The notes under the pieces are model-generated. The model was not told the DNA's origin, did no database searches, and saw nothing but the letters and a program-made list of their open reading frames with translations. This document shows positions 17,222-25,138 of a DNA stretch of 64,000 bases, in pieces. The DNA lies in the NCBI GenBank assembly GCA_902613595.1, contig CACMHY010000001.1, positions 1-64,000 on the forward strand, in the 5' to 3' direction. A program made the position numbers and the translations under genes. Within the stretch, counting starts at the first letter, position 1. Every line of letters begins with the position of its first letter. Origin of the DNA: an uncultured Bacteroidota bacterium (lineage in GTDB: Bacteria; Bacteroidota; Bacteroidia; Flavobacteriales; Flavobacteriaceae).

Positions 17222-18538
17222 TTACTCATTTTCTGTTAAAGGGATCGGAAATATATTAAAAATCTGGTCACCAGGCCTATCTATAGGAAGAGATAGAGAC
17301 TTACCAAATCTTCTCAAATCATACATCCTGTGGTTTTCGCACCAAAAAGAATATCTTCTTTGATTCAATAATTCATCGATTAGAGCTGATTCTGTTGAAG
17401 CACCACTATATGCAGGTAAACCGGCAGAAGTCCTAATAACATCAATAGCTTTAATAGCTTCTGTGGGATTAGAAGGGATATTTGCTTCTGCATATAAAAG
17501 AACGAGTTCTTCATTTCTAATAATATCAATAGGTGATATATTTGTAGCATATAATTTGGTTTGGTGTGTTCCATTTAATCCATCTTGAGTAGTCGGGTCA
17601 GATCTTAATATAGTCTTATTCTCTACTCTTTTATCACCAGGTTCAGCGTCAGCAATAAAACTGTTGTGAACAATGATTTGATCACCATTATTATCAACAA
17701 TTTTGTATAGACCATTAACAACATCACCAGCAGATAAACTGAAAACATGTTTAGGTCCTACGCTTAAATCACCATTTAAGTTAAAAAAAGAAGAACTAAG
17801 TGCTGCCAATGCTTCTGTTTTGTTGCCTGAATAAACAAGTGCAACAGCTTTTACAGCTCTATTGAATTTTGAAAAAGTCGAGGGCGTATCAAAACCATCG
17901 AAACCTGCCAGAGGGAAGGAAAAACTATCACCTGCTGCAGTCAAATCAGATAATGCACCGTCAAGTATGCTTGATACTTGAGATAAAACGTCAGCTTCAG
18001 CTAATACAGGTCCCAGATTAGTTGGGTCACTCACCTCCACTCTTGCGGAGCCGTAAGATTTTACTAGCATAATAAGCTGGTGTGCAATTACAGTTCGTGC
18101 AAAACCTCTATAACCAGCTGCTTCTTGTGCACTAACACTTGTCGTATTGTCAAGGGCTTCTAATAAAATGTTTGCATTTTTTATAGTTCTGTATTTTGAT
18201 GCCCAAACACTTGTGGAATAAAAAGAATTGTTATCCAGAGTGGCTCCATTAGCTCCTAATAGGTCACCTGTGTTTCTTGGGTCAGCATCAAACTTATATA
18301 GCTCGCGAGCCATAGTACCTGTATGAGTTGTTTGACCTGCTACTCCCCCGCGCATTCCAGATTCAATACCCACTACTAGGTTATTGAGTTGGTTAACAGA
18401 AGCGCCAGTTAATGACCCCTCTAAACTAGGTCTGTTAGGGTCGAATTCTTCATCGAATGTACATGATAAAGAAAATAATGTTGTCACCATTAAGCTAACG
18501 ATGACTAATTTTTCTATTGAGAATTTAAAATTTTTCAT
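17222..18538 (-). CDS. SusD/RagB-family outer-membrane lipoprotein
   Basis: The 438-residue protein has a lipoprotein signal (VTTLFSLSCTFDEE). The SusD helical core includes WASKYRTIKNANILLEAL and AAGYRGFARTVIAHQLIML. The C-terminal motifs are NEELVLLYAEANI and LLNQRRYSFWCENHRMYDLRRFG. SusD proteins lid the SusC channel and bind the nutrient on the cell surface. It is shorter than typical glycan-binding SusD proteins (about 500 residues), as is common in marine flavobacteria. The gene sits 9 bases downstream of the SusC-like gene. The nutrient is unknown; the adjacent iminopeptidase-like lipoprotein hints at peptides rather than glycans. Confidence 0.9.
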   Translation of the reverse strand: MKNFKFSIEKLVIVSLMVTTLFSLSCTFDEEFDPNRPSLEGSLTGASVNQLNNLVVGIESGMRGGVAGQTTHTGTMARELYKFDADPRNTGDLLGANGATLDNNSFYSTSVWASKYRTIKNANILLEALDNTTSVSAQEAAGYRGFARTVIAHQLIMLVKSYGSARVEVSDPTNLGPVLAEADVLSQVSSILDGALSDLTAAGDSFSFPLAGFDGFDTPSTFSKFNRAVKAVALVYSGNKTEALAALSSSFFNLNGDLSVGPKHVFSLSAGDVVNGLYKIVDNNGDQIIVHNSFIADAEPGDKRVENKTILRSDPTTQDGLNGTHQTKLYATNISPIDIIRNEELVLLYAEANIPSNPTEAIKAIDVIRTSAGLPAYSGASTESALIDELLNQRRYSFWCENHRMYDLRRFGKSLSLPIDRPGDQIFNIFPIPLTENE

Positions 18539-18547
18539 ATTTAAATA

Positions 18548-21463
18548 TTAAAAGTTTACGTTTAGGCTGAATAAAAACTGGCGCGAGTTTGGATATGGAG
18601 TTACCTCTATTCCACTCGATAGTCCAGCTCCACCGTTAACAGATGTTTCAGGATCATAACTTGAATAATCAGTTATTGTAAGTAAATTTCTACCTGTCAA
18701 ACCTAGCCTAACATTCGAAATATCTCCAGAGAGCCAAGAAAATGTATTTTCTGGTAGAGTATAATATATTGCAGCCTCTCTTAATCTCATGTAAGCGGCA
18801 GGCTCTATAAAACGCTGTGGCACAAAACCAAGAGATGCTCTTTCCTGCCCCTCAGGTGTATCTAAGTCAGCAGTTACACCGCCCAAGTCAGTAAGTAATT
18901 TAGACAAGTTAATATTTTCACCTCCTTCTTTCCAATGGATTAAAAATCCAATCTCTAAGTTTTTTGAAATCGTAAAATTGTTATTAAACGAAATTTGGAA
19001 ATCTGGCTCAACGTCTCCAATCTGAGTTGGAACTCCGCCAATATTACCAGCTAATTGAGTTACAGGCTGTCCTTCTTGGATATAAAAAGTACCAAGTCCT
19101 AAGCCGAAACCTGCACCAGGTTGTGGGAATGCAGGAACATCTAATCTTGTTATTTCTGATCTATTAAACCAAAACTGAATTCCACTGTTCCAACTAAATC
19201 TATCATTATCAAAAGCGTTGATATTAATACCAACCTCTAGACCTTTGTTCTCAAGGTCAGCTAGGTTGGTTGTCTCTCTTGAGAAACCACTAGAAGTAGG
19301 TAAAGATCTACTTAAAATAAGATCTTCGACATTTCTGTTGTAATATGTGAGTTCAAGTCCAATTTTTTCTACAAATCGTAAATCAACTCCGACTTCTAAC
19401 TCTTGGGATGTTTCAGGTTCTATATTTGCGTCTCCTCTAAGTGACGCAATTGTTGATCCTCCAACACCACCTATAGCAACCGAATTCAAACTTGTAAAAA
19501 TTGAACCAAATGAAGCCGATGAACCAGTCTCACCATATGCGGCTCTTAGTTTTAACTGGTCAATAGTACTGTTATTCCAGTTTCCAAAATTTTGAATATT
19601 TACTGCTAATGAGGCTTTCGGGAATCCATAAAATTTGTTTGGATCACCATTTAAAGAAGATTTGTCGGCTCTATAACCAACAGTAGCAATAAACTGATCC
19701 TTGTAGTTTCCTTCAATTTGCCCAAAATATCCAAATTCTTCGATCTCCGATTGAGTTTGGCTTATCGCTTGTGCAGAACCTTGACCAAGAGTTGTTTGCC
19801 CAGGTATCAATTGTGTTGCTTGGTTAAAAACAACGTCTGCGTCTCTTTTCAAGTAGGAAACACCTCCCTGTGTAGTTAAAGCTAATGCACCATTAAGTGC
19901 ATCCCTGTTCCAAACGCCTAAGCCTAAAAGATTATAGTTTTTGAAGTTATTCTTCCCTACTCCAATAAATCCATTATCACCACCATTTTGGGCTTGATGA
20001 ATTTCTGGTACATAAACATAAGTTTCATTAGCTAAAAAGTCCAGACCTCCACTCCAAATCATTCTAAGTCTATCTTTTTCACCGTCTATAATTTTTGTAG
20101 TTAGCTTTAAACTCTGAATTAACCTATTATTGTCATCATCATTTCTTGCTTTGTCTCTTACAAATAGAGGATTACCAGCATAATTTGGGTTGTTTGGGTA
20201 ATTGCCAGAAGTATCAGGATATAGGTTAATCCAAGGTCTTGTGAAGGCAAGTGTATAACCATAACTTAAACCACCTTCGTTTTCGTTTCCAGTAAAACTC
20301 CTTCTAGATTGGCCTTGAATAAAGTTTGAAGAAGATGACAATTCAAATGTATTTGATATTTTGTGATCAATGTTTGCTCTAACAGAAAATCTGTCAAAGC
20401 CAGTGTACTTGATTATACCTTCTTCATCTCTGTAGGATGCTCCAACATAAAATTGTGTCTTATCATTACCTCCGGAAACACTTAGTTTGGTATCAGATAT
20501 TATGCCCTTATTTCCATAAACTTCATCCTCATAATCGATCAAACCAAATGTATTAATCGCATTGTTATATTTTACCACTTCACTGGCACCAAAGGCGGCT
20601 TCTACAGATGCTGCAGTCCAGTCTCTCATACCGAGTCTATTAGAAATTTCCGAAAAACCAATATTTTGCGTCAAGCTAACTTTTGTTTTCCCTGCTCTAC
20701 CTTTTTTTGTAGTTATGATTATTACCCCGGCATTTGCTCTTGTACCATAAATTGCTGCAGCTGAAGCTCCCTTGAGTACTTCTATATTTTCTATATCATT
20801 AGGATCTAAGTCAGCAATCCTGTTTGGAGCATTTTCTTCACTTCCTCTGTTAGCCCCAGACGCAAACCTTAATCCAGAGGGTATCTCGTTATTATTTAAA
20901 TAAACACCGTCTAATATAAAAAGAGGTTGGTTGTTACCATTGATAGATGAAATACCTCTTAATCTTAATGCAAATCCACCTCCTGGTGCACCTGAAGAAG
21001 ATGTAATATTTACACCAGGAATTTTTCCATACAAAGCACCATCAACTGTACCTTGATTGGTTTTTCCAACTAGTTCTTCACTAGAAACAGTTGCTACCGC
21101 GTTAGCTAAGTTTCTTCTCTTAACACTTGTACCTAGACCTGTAATTACAACCTCATCTAAGATTGTATCTTCAGTATTCATAATAATAGTCATAAAATCT
21201 GCACTAGCAGGAACTGATACTGTTTCAAATCCAATAAACGAGAATGTCAAGTCATCTCCCTCTGCCGCATCGATGGTGAAATTACCATCAAAATCTGATG
21301 TAGTTCCGATAGAAGTTCCATCAACTACAACCGTAACCCCAGGGATAGGATTTGAGTCCTCATCTTGAATGTTACCACTTATTTGTTGCGAATAGATATA
21401 AGTTCCCGAAACAAGGAAAAATCCAGTTGCAAAAAATAAAAGTTTTTTAATTGTTCTATTCAT
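18548..21463 (-). CDS. SusC/RagA-family TonB-dependent receptor
   Basis: The start at 21463 (MNRTIKKLLFFATGFFLVSG) gives a proper signal peptide; the longer frame to 21508 adds an unlikely leader. The mature protein starts with a carboxypeptidase-D-like regulatory domain (ISGNIQDEDSNPIPGVTVVV), a TonB-box-type segment (ILDEVVITGLG) and a plug with VDGALYGKIPGVNI and AAAIYGTRANAGVIIITTKKG. A large barrel of about 700 residues follows, ending in FLFSLNVNF. This is an energy-dependent outer-membrane importer that works with the SusD-like lipoprotein downstream. It is divergent from the SGNH hydrolase gene. Confidence 0.95.
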   Translation of the reverse strand: MNRTIKKLLFFATGFFLVSGTYIYSQQISGNIQDEDSNPIPGVTVVVDGTSIGTTSDFDGNFTIDAAEGDDLTFSFIGFETVSVPASADFMTIIMNTEDTILDEVVITGLGTSVKRRNLANAVATVSSEELVGKTNQGTVDGALYGKIPGVNITSSSGAPGGGFALRLRGISSINGNNQPLFILDGVYLNNNEIPSGLRFASGANRGSEENAPNRIADLDPNDIENIEVLKGASAAAIYGTRANAGVIIITTKKGRAGKTKVSLTQNIGFSEISNRLGMRDWTAASVEAAFGASEVVKYNNAINTFGLIDYEDEVYGNKGIISDTKLSVSGGNDKTQFYVGASYRDEEGIIKYTGFDRFSVRANIDHKISNTFELSSSSNFIQGQSRRSFTGNENEGGLSYGYTLAFTRPWINLYPDTSGNYPNNPNYAGNPLFVRDKARNDDDNNRLIQSLKLTTKIIDGEKDRLRMIWSGGLDFLANETYVYVPEIHQAQNGGDNGFIGVGKNNFKNYNLLGLGVWNRDALNGALALTTQGGVSYLKRDADVVFNQATQLIPGQTTLGQGSAQAISQTQSEIEEFGYFGQIEGNYKDQFIATVGYRADKSSLNGDPNKFYGFPKASLAVNIQNFGNWNNSTIDQLKLRAAYGETGSSASFGSIFTSLNSVAIGGVGGSTIASLRGDANIEPETSQELEVGVDLRFVEKIGLELTYYNRNVEDLILSRSLPTSSGFSRETTNLADLENKGLEVGININAFDNDRFSWNSGIQFWFNRSEITRLDVPAFPQPGAGFGLGLGTFYIQEGQPVTQLAGNIGGVPTQIGDVEPDFQISFNNNFTISKNLEIGFLIHWKEGGENINLSKLLTDLGGVTADLDTPEGQERASLGFVPQRFIEPAAYMRLREAAIYYTLPENTFSWLSGDISNVRLGLTGRNLLTITDYSSYDPETSVNGGAGLSSGIEVTPYPNSRQFLFSLNVNF

Positions 21464-21507
21464 TGTAATTTTTTTTAAATGTCGCGCAATATAGTAAGAA
21501 AATGCCA

Positions 21508-21515
21508 CAAATCTA
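21508..21515 (-). promoter_or_regulatory. Putative -7 promoter element for susC
   Basis: On the minus strand TAGATTTG matches the Bacteroidota TAnnTTTG consensus and lies about 45 bases upstream of the susC start. No TTG lies at the ideal -33 distance, so support is moderate. Confidence 0.4.
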
Positions 21516-21607
21516 GCTCATTTTTGATTAGTTTTAATGAATGCAAATAATATTATTTAATTTTTAATGATAAAAACTTAGACTAGCTGTTCTTTTCAAT
21601 ATCAAGT

Positions 21608-22318
21608 ATGTTTAGAATAATTATAATCACAATACTTTCATCTAACACTATCTACTCACAAATACTTACAAATGATTATAGTTTTTTGTTCCCAGAAAGT
21701 AATCTCGAAATAAAATATCATGATGAATGGGGAGCTAAAAACTACAAACATGTAATAAATAACTTTAAAAAAAATCCATTAAAGTTTAATCAAATTATTT
21801 TTTTAGGAAACAGCATAACAGCTGAAGGAGGCAATTGGGGAGAAAAATTAAATTACACAAACATCAGAAACAGAGGAATCGCGGGAGATGTCACCGATGG
21901 TGTTTTAGCAAGGATAGATGAAATTATTTATTTTAAGTCTAAGGCTGTTTTTTTACTAATTGGAATAAATGATTTGTGGAATTTTTCACCTGGCATTCCC
22001 TCTACCAAATACATTAGCAACAATATTTTAAAAATTGCTAAAGAAATAAAAAAAGGATCACCTGAAACACAAGTTTACGTTCAAACAATTCTGCCAACGG
22101 CAAAAAGTATTTTCGTTGAAAGCATTAACAAAATAAATAATACTATTAAATCAAAATCCTCAAAATTTAATTTTACTGTTATTGACTTGCATTCACATTT
22201 TGAAAATAATGATGGCTTAATTAAAAAGGAATTAACTACGGACGGCATACATCTTAACTCGAAAGGTTATCAAGTTTGGATTGAAATAGTTAGACCACTC
22301 ATATCAAACCTGAAATAA
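21608..22318 (+). CDS. Secreted SGNH/GDSL-family hydrolase
   Basis: The 236-residue protein has a signal peptide ending IYSQ. It has the four SGNH blocks: IIFLGNSITAEG (block I, Ser nucleophile), NRGIAGD (block II Gly), LIGINDLWN (block III Asn) and TTDGIHLNSKGYQVW (block V Asp and His). Enzymes of this type remove acetyl or other acyl groups from sugars and lipids, and many marine Bacteroidota use them as carbohydrate esterases. It is divergent from the SusC/SusD pair, so a role in processing the same nutrient is possible but not shown. Confidence 0.85.
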   Translation: MFRIIIITILSSNTIYSQILTNDYSFLFPESNLEIKYHDEWGAKNYKHVINNFKKNPLKFNQIIFLGNSITAEGGNWGEKLNYTNIRNRGIAGDVTDGVLARIDEIIYFKSKAVFLLIGINDLWNFSPGIPSTKYISNNILKIAKEIKKGSPETQVYVQTILPTAKSIFVESINKINNTIKSKSSKFNFTVIDLHSHFENNDGLIKKELTTDGIHLNSKGYQVWIEIVRPLISNLK

Positions 22319-22400
22319 CTTTTTTTTTGGATTAACATTCAACTTGGATTAACTAAAGTTTAAAATCTTGAGGATTAAAATTCACCCAATAATTCAAAAA

Positions 22401-22462
22401 GTGGGGCTCCAGTGATATCATGTGATCAAGAACAATTGAATTTCAATATCACTTGGCCCCAC
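22401..22462. other. Strong 62-nt hairpin in an otherwise empty gap (22319-22663)
   Basis: The 345-base gap between the SGNH gene and the aminotransferase gene holds no coding frame I would trust. Inside it GTGGGGC (22401-22407) pairs with GCCCCAC (22456-22462), and AGTGATAT (22411-22418) pairs with ATATCACT (22446-22453). A small internal bulge separates the two helices, and a 27-base apical region caps them. The GC-rich outer helix is unusual in such AT-rich surroundings. It has no T-run, so it is not a standard terminator. It could be a structured leader RNA, a small RNA or a REP-like element; it matches no riboswitch that I recognise. Confidence 0.55.
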
Positions 22463-22663
22463 ACGGTGCATGTTGTTTCAATTTTCAAAAAACTTTTTAT
22501 TAAAAGCAATACAAGAGGATATTTAAAGGCTATATTATAATCAGTAAAACTTATAAATTAAAAAACCAATTAGTAATTTATCCTTAAGATTTTTATTCGT
22601 ATTGACTTCTAAAATTGAATTTATTTATCATTGAAACAAAATATTTTTTTAAATTGTGTTTGC

Positions 22664-23920
22664 ATGAATAAAAGAAACTTCTTAAAAAATATTGGAGCGA
22701 TTGGATTATTGCCACTTACCAATCAGTCGTATTTTGATAATAGAGAGACTTTACTTTTTGATACAAATAGTTATAATGAATCGGATTTCTGGAAATTAGT
22801 AAGAAGTCAGTATAATTTACATCCTGACTTTATTAATCTAGAAAATGGGTATTATAATATTATTCCCAAACCAACTCTCGCAAAACAAATTGAACATATT
22901 AATAGAATAAACCTTGAGGGATCCTTCTACATGAGAAATAATCGCTTCGAAGATAAATCAATGGTAGCTAATGAGCTTTCAAAAGTTGTTAACTGTCCCC
23001 CCGAGAATCTCATCATTACAAGAAATGCAACCGAGTCATTGGATCTAGTAATTAGTGGGTTCCCATGGAAAGGAAAAGATGAAGCAATTTTTGCACTGCA
23101 AGATTATGGCTCAATGCAAGACATGTTTGAACAAATTGGAAAAAGACACAATGTTATTTTGAAAAAAGTCTCAATACCAAATCATCCCTTGAACGATGAA
23201 GAAATAGTATCTATCTATGAAAATCAAATAACAGCAAAAACTAAACTTATTATGGTGAGTCATATGATAAATATAACTGGCCAAATTTTACCTGTTAAAA
23301 AAATATGCCGTATGGCAAAAAATTATGGAGTTCAAGTTTTAGTAGATGGTGCGCATTGTGTTGGACATTTTGATTTTAAAATTGATGAATTAGGTTGTGA
23401 TTATTATGGCTCTAGTCTTCACAAGTGGTTAGCCACTCCACTTGGAGCTGGTCTTTTGTATGTCAAAACAAAACATATACCAAATATTTGGCCGTTGATA
23501 GCTGATCATGAAAAAAATCCAAAAAAAATTCAACGCTTGAGTCATACTGGAACTCATCCTTGTAGTACCGATTTAAGTATAATTGATTCTATAAAATATT
23601 TGAATTGGATTGGTATAAAAAGAAAAGAGAAAAGATTACATTATTTAAAATCTTATTGGGTTGGTGCGTTAAAAAATAACCCTAGAATAATAATAAATAC
23701 ACCACACGATAATAAAAGGAGCTGTGGTATTGGAAATGTTGGAATTAGGAACATGAAGCCAGATCTACTGGCAAAACGTCTTTATGAAGAATTCAAAATA
23801 TTTACTGTGGCTATAGATTATGCTAATGTCAAAGGATGTAGGATTACACCTAATGTATTTAATAATACTCAAGAATTAGATAGTTTTATTTCAGCAATGC
23901 AAACTTTGGCAGACACCTGA
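22664..23920 (+). CDS. Exported class-V aminotransferase-like PLP enzyme
   Basis: The ATG at 22664 starts MNKRNFLKNIGAIGLLPL, a Tat-like leader with KRNFLK; an earlier TTG at 22631 adds nothing useful. The fold-type-I PLP motifs are clear: ITRNATESLDLVI (phosphate loop), VLVDGAHCVGH (Asp contacting the pyridine nitrogen) and YGSSLHKWLATPLG (Schiff-base Lys). Relatives include isopenicillin-N-epimerase-like enzymes and cysteine-desulfurase-like proteins. A PLP enzyme outside the cytoplasm is uncommon but known in this family. The substrate is unknown. The gene is followed after 4 bases by a Kazal-domain lipoprotein gene. Confidence 0.8.
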   Translation: MNKRNFLKNIGAIGLLPLTNQSYFDNRETLLFDTNSYNESDFWKLVRSQYNLHPDFINLENGYYNIIPKPTLAKQIEHINRINLEGSFYMRNNRFEDKSMVANELSKVVNCPPENLIITRNATESLDLVISGFPWKGKDEAIFALQDYGSMQDMFEQIGKRHNVILKKVSIPNHPLNDEEIVSIYENQITAKTKLIMVSHMINITGQILPVKKICRMAKNYGVQVLVDGAHCVGHFDFKIDELGCDYYGSSLHKWLATPLGAGLLYVKTKHIPNIWPLIADHEKNPKKIQRLSHTGTHPCSTDLSIIDSIKYLNWIGIKRKEKRLHYLKSYWVGALKNNPRIIINTPHDNKRSCGIGNVGIRNMKPDLLAKRLYEEFKIFTVAIDYANVKGCRITPNVFNNTQELDSFISAMQTLADT

Positions 23921-23924
23921 TTAT

Positions 23925-24170
23925 TTGAAAGTCATTTGCAACAACATAACAATTGTAATTTTAAGCCTAATTATATCTTTTTCGGCTTGTAGTGAAACTA
24001 TTGATGAGAATAATGAGTCTTATTGCATTGATAAGAGTTTAATTGATTTATCAGCTGTCTGCTATATGATTTATGACCCTGTTTGCGGTTGTAATGAAGT
24101 AACTTATTCAAATGACTGTGTTGCAGAAAATAATGGTGTACTTATTTTTGAGAAGGGACCTTGCAATTAA
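23925..24170 (+). CDS. Kazal-type domain lipoprotein
   Basis: The 81-residue protein uses a TTG start four bases after the upstream stop; no in-frame ATG precedes the signal. A lipobox signal (LSLIISFSACSE) is followed by one Kazal-type domain. Its six-cysteine pattern includes YDPVCGCNEVTYSNDCVAENNG and a final GPC. Kazal domains are serine-protease inhibitors in animals. Flavobacteria carry many short lipid-anchored versions that may protect the surface from proteases, though this is not shown for this gene. Confidence 0.8.
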   Translation: MKVICNNITIVILSLIISFSACSETIDENNESYCIDKSLIDLSAVCYMIYDPVCGCNEVTYSNDCVAENNGVLIFEKGPCN

Positions 24171-24219
24171 ATTGAGTTTTTATAGTTTTAATAAAAAATT
24201 CTAGAATTATATTTTCAAA

Positions 24220-24498
24220 ATGAAGGCATTAACTAGCGAAGAAGTAAATATTAAAATAGCAGAGGTAGATAGCTGGAAGGTTATCGGTGGTTCGCTTCAA
24301 AAGGAATTTGAGTTTGTAAACTTTGTCAAGGCTATTGAATTTATTAACCAAATAGCTGAGGTTGCTGAAGAACAGGAACATCATCCAGTTATAACGAATA
24401 GCTACAACTATCTTAAAATTGAATTAAAAACCCATGATGTAAATGGGATATCAAATAAAGATTTCAAGCTTGCAAAAACGATTGATAATCTAAGCTAG
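24220..24498 (+). CDS. phhB: Pterin-4a-carbinolamine dehydratase
   Basis: The 92-residue protein matches the PCD/DCoH family along its length: a W-based N-terminal strand, EFVNFVKAIEFINQIAEVAE, the catalytic EEQEHHPV (His54-His55) and the end HDVNGISNKDFKLAKTID. It dehydrates 4a-hydroxy-tetrahydropterin to regenerate the cofactor of aromatic amino acid hydroxylases; related proteins act in molybdopterin metabolism. No hydroxylase gene lies in the window. The last bases (CTAG) are shared by its stop codon and that of the convergent DUF1080 gene. Confidence 0.9.
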   Translation: MKALTSEEVNIKIAEVDSWKVIGGSLQKEFEFVNFVKAIEFINQIAEVAEEQEHHPVITNSYNYLKIELKTHDVNGISNKDFKLAKTIDNLS

Positions 24499-25085
24499 AG
24501 TTCATTAACAATAAGATTTCTCCAGCGAACTTTTATACCACCTCCATCATGAATTTGAAGTGCAATTGACCCCTTTCCTTTACCAATCATTTCATCTTCC
24601 AATGAAATCATCGAGGTACCATTAAGCCAACTTTGAATAAGATTACCTACTACCCTGATCCGCATTTTATTCCATTTACCCATTTTCAATACCTTATCTT
24701 TTTCTTTGTCGGGCTTAATTAACCATTCACGTCCATAAGATTCATAAACTCCTCCTGTATCATTTCCTGGCGGTGCAACTTCAACTTGCCATCCACTTAC
24801 TTTTGTTCCTTCAAATGTTGATCTTATAAAAACTCCACTATTCCCATTGGCCTCTTGTTTGAACTCAAGGGTTAAATCAAAGTCATCGTAAAATTTTTTA
24901 GTAGATAAATATCCATATCCTTTATCTGGTCCACTTTCACATATTAATAAACCATTCTCAACATACCATAGTTCAGTTCCGTGAATATTCCATCCATCAA
25001 GATTTTTACCATTAAATAAAGATTCTTGCGCTGTTAAAGATATTGTTGTTAGTATAAGGGTTATATTTAATAGTAATTTTTTCAT
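24495..25085 (-). CDS. Secreted DUF1080 (3-keto-disaccharide hydrolase-like) protein
   Basis: The 196-residue protein has a signal peptide ending LTAQ and one DUF1080 domain (PF06439), a jelly-roll of the concanavalin type. Typical blocks are SLFNGKNLDGWNIHG, FDLTLEFKQEANGNSGVFIR, SGWQVEVA, GKWNKMRIRVVGN and GSIALQIHDGGG. Some family members hydrolyse 3-keto-glycosides made by Gfo/Idh-type oxidoreductases. The Tat-exported Gfo/Idh protein in this window is 20 kb away, so a functional link is only speculative. Confidence 0.88.
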   Translation of the reverse strand: MKKLLLNITLILTTISLTAQESLFNGKNLDGWNIHGTELWYVENGLLICESGPDKGYGYLSTKKFYDDFDLTLEFKQEANGNSGVFIRSTFEGTKVSGWQVEVAPPGNDTGGVYESYGREWLIKPDKEKDKVLKMGKWNKMRIRVVGNLIQSWLNGTSMISLEDEMIGKGKGSIALQIHDGGGIKVRWRNLIVNEL

Positions 25086-25138
25086 TGGTCCAAATATTTT
25101 GATATGATCTTAAAAATAACATATTAAAATAAATTTTT

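Noticed and set aside
22401-22462. Intrinsic terminator or known riboswitch
   Set aside because: The stem has no T-run on either strand at the proper place, and I do not recognise the conserved loop bases of any known riboswitch class.
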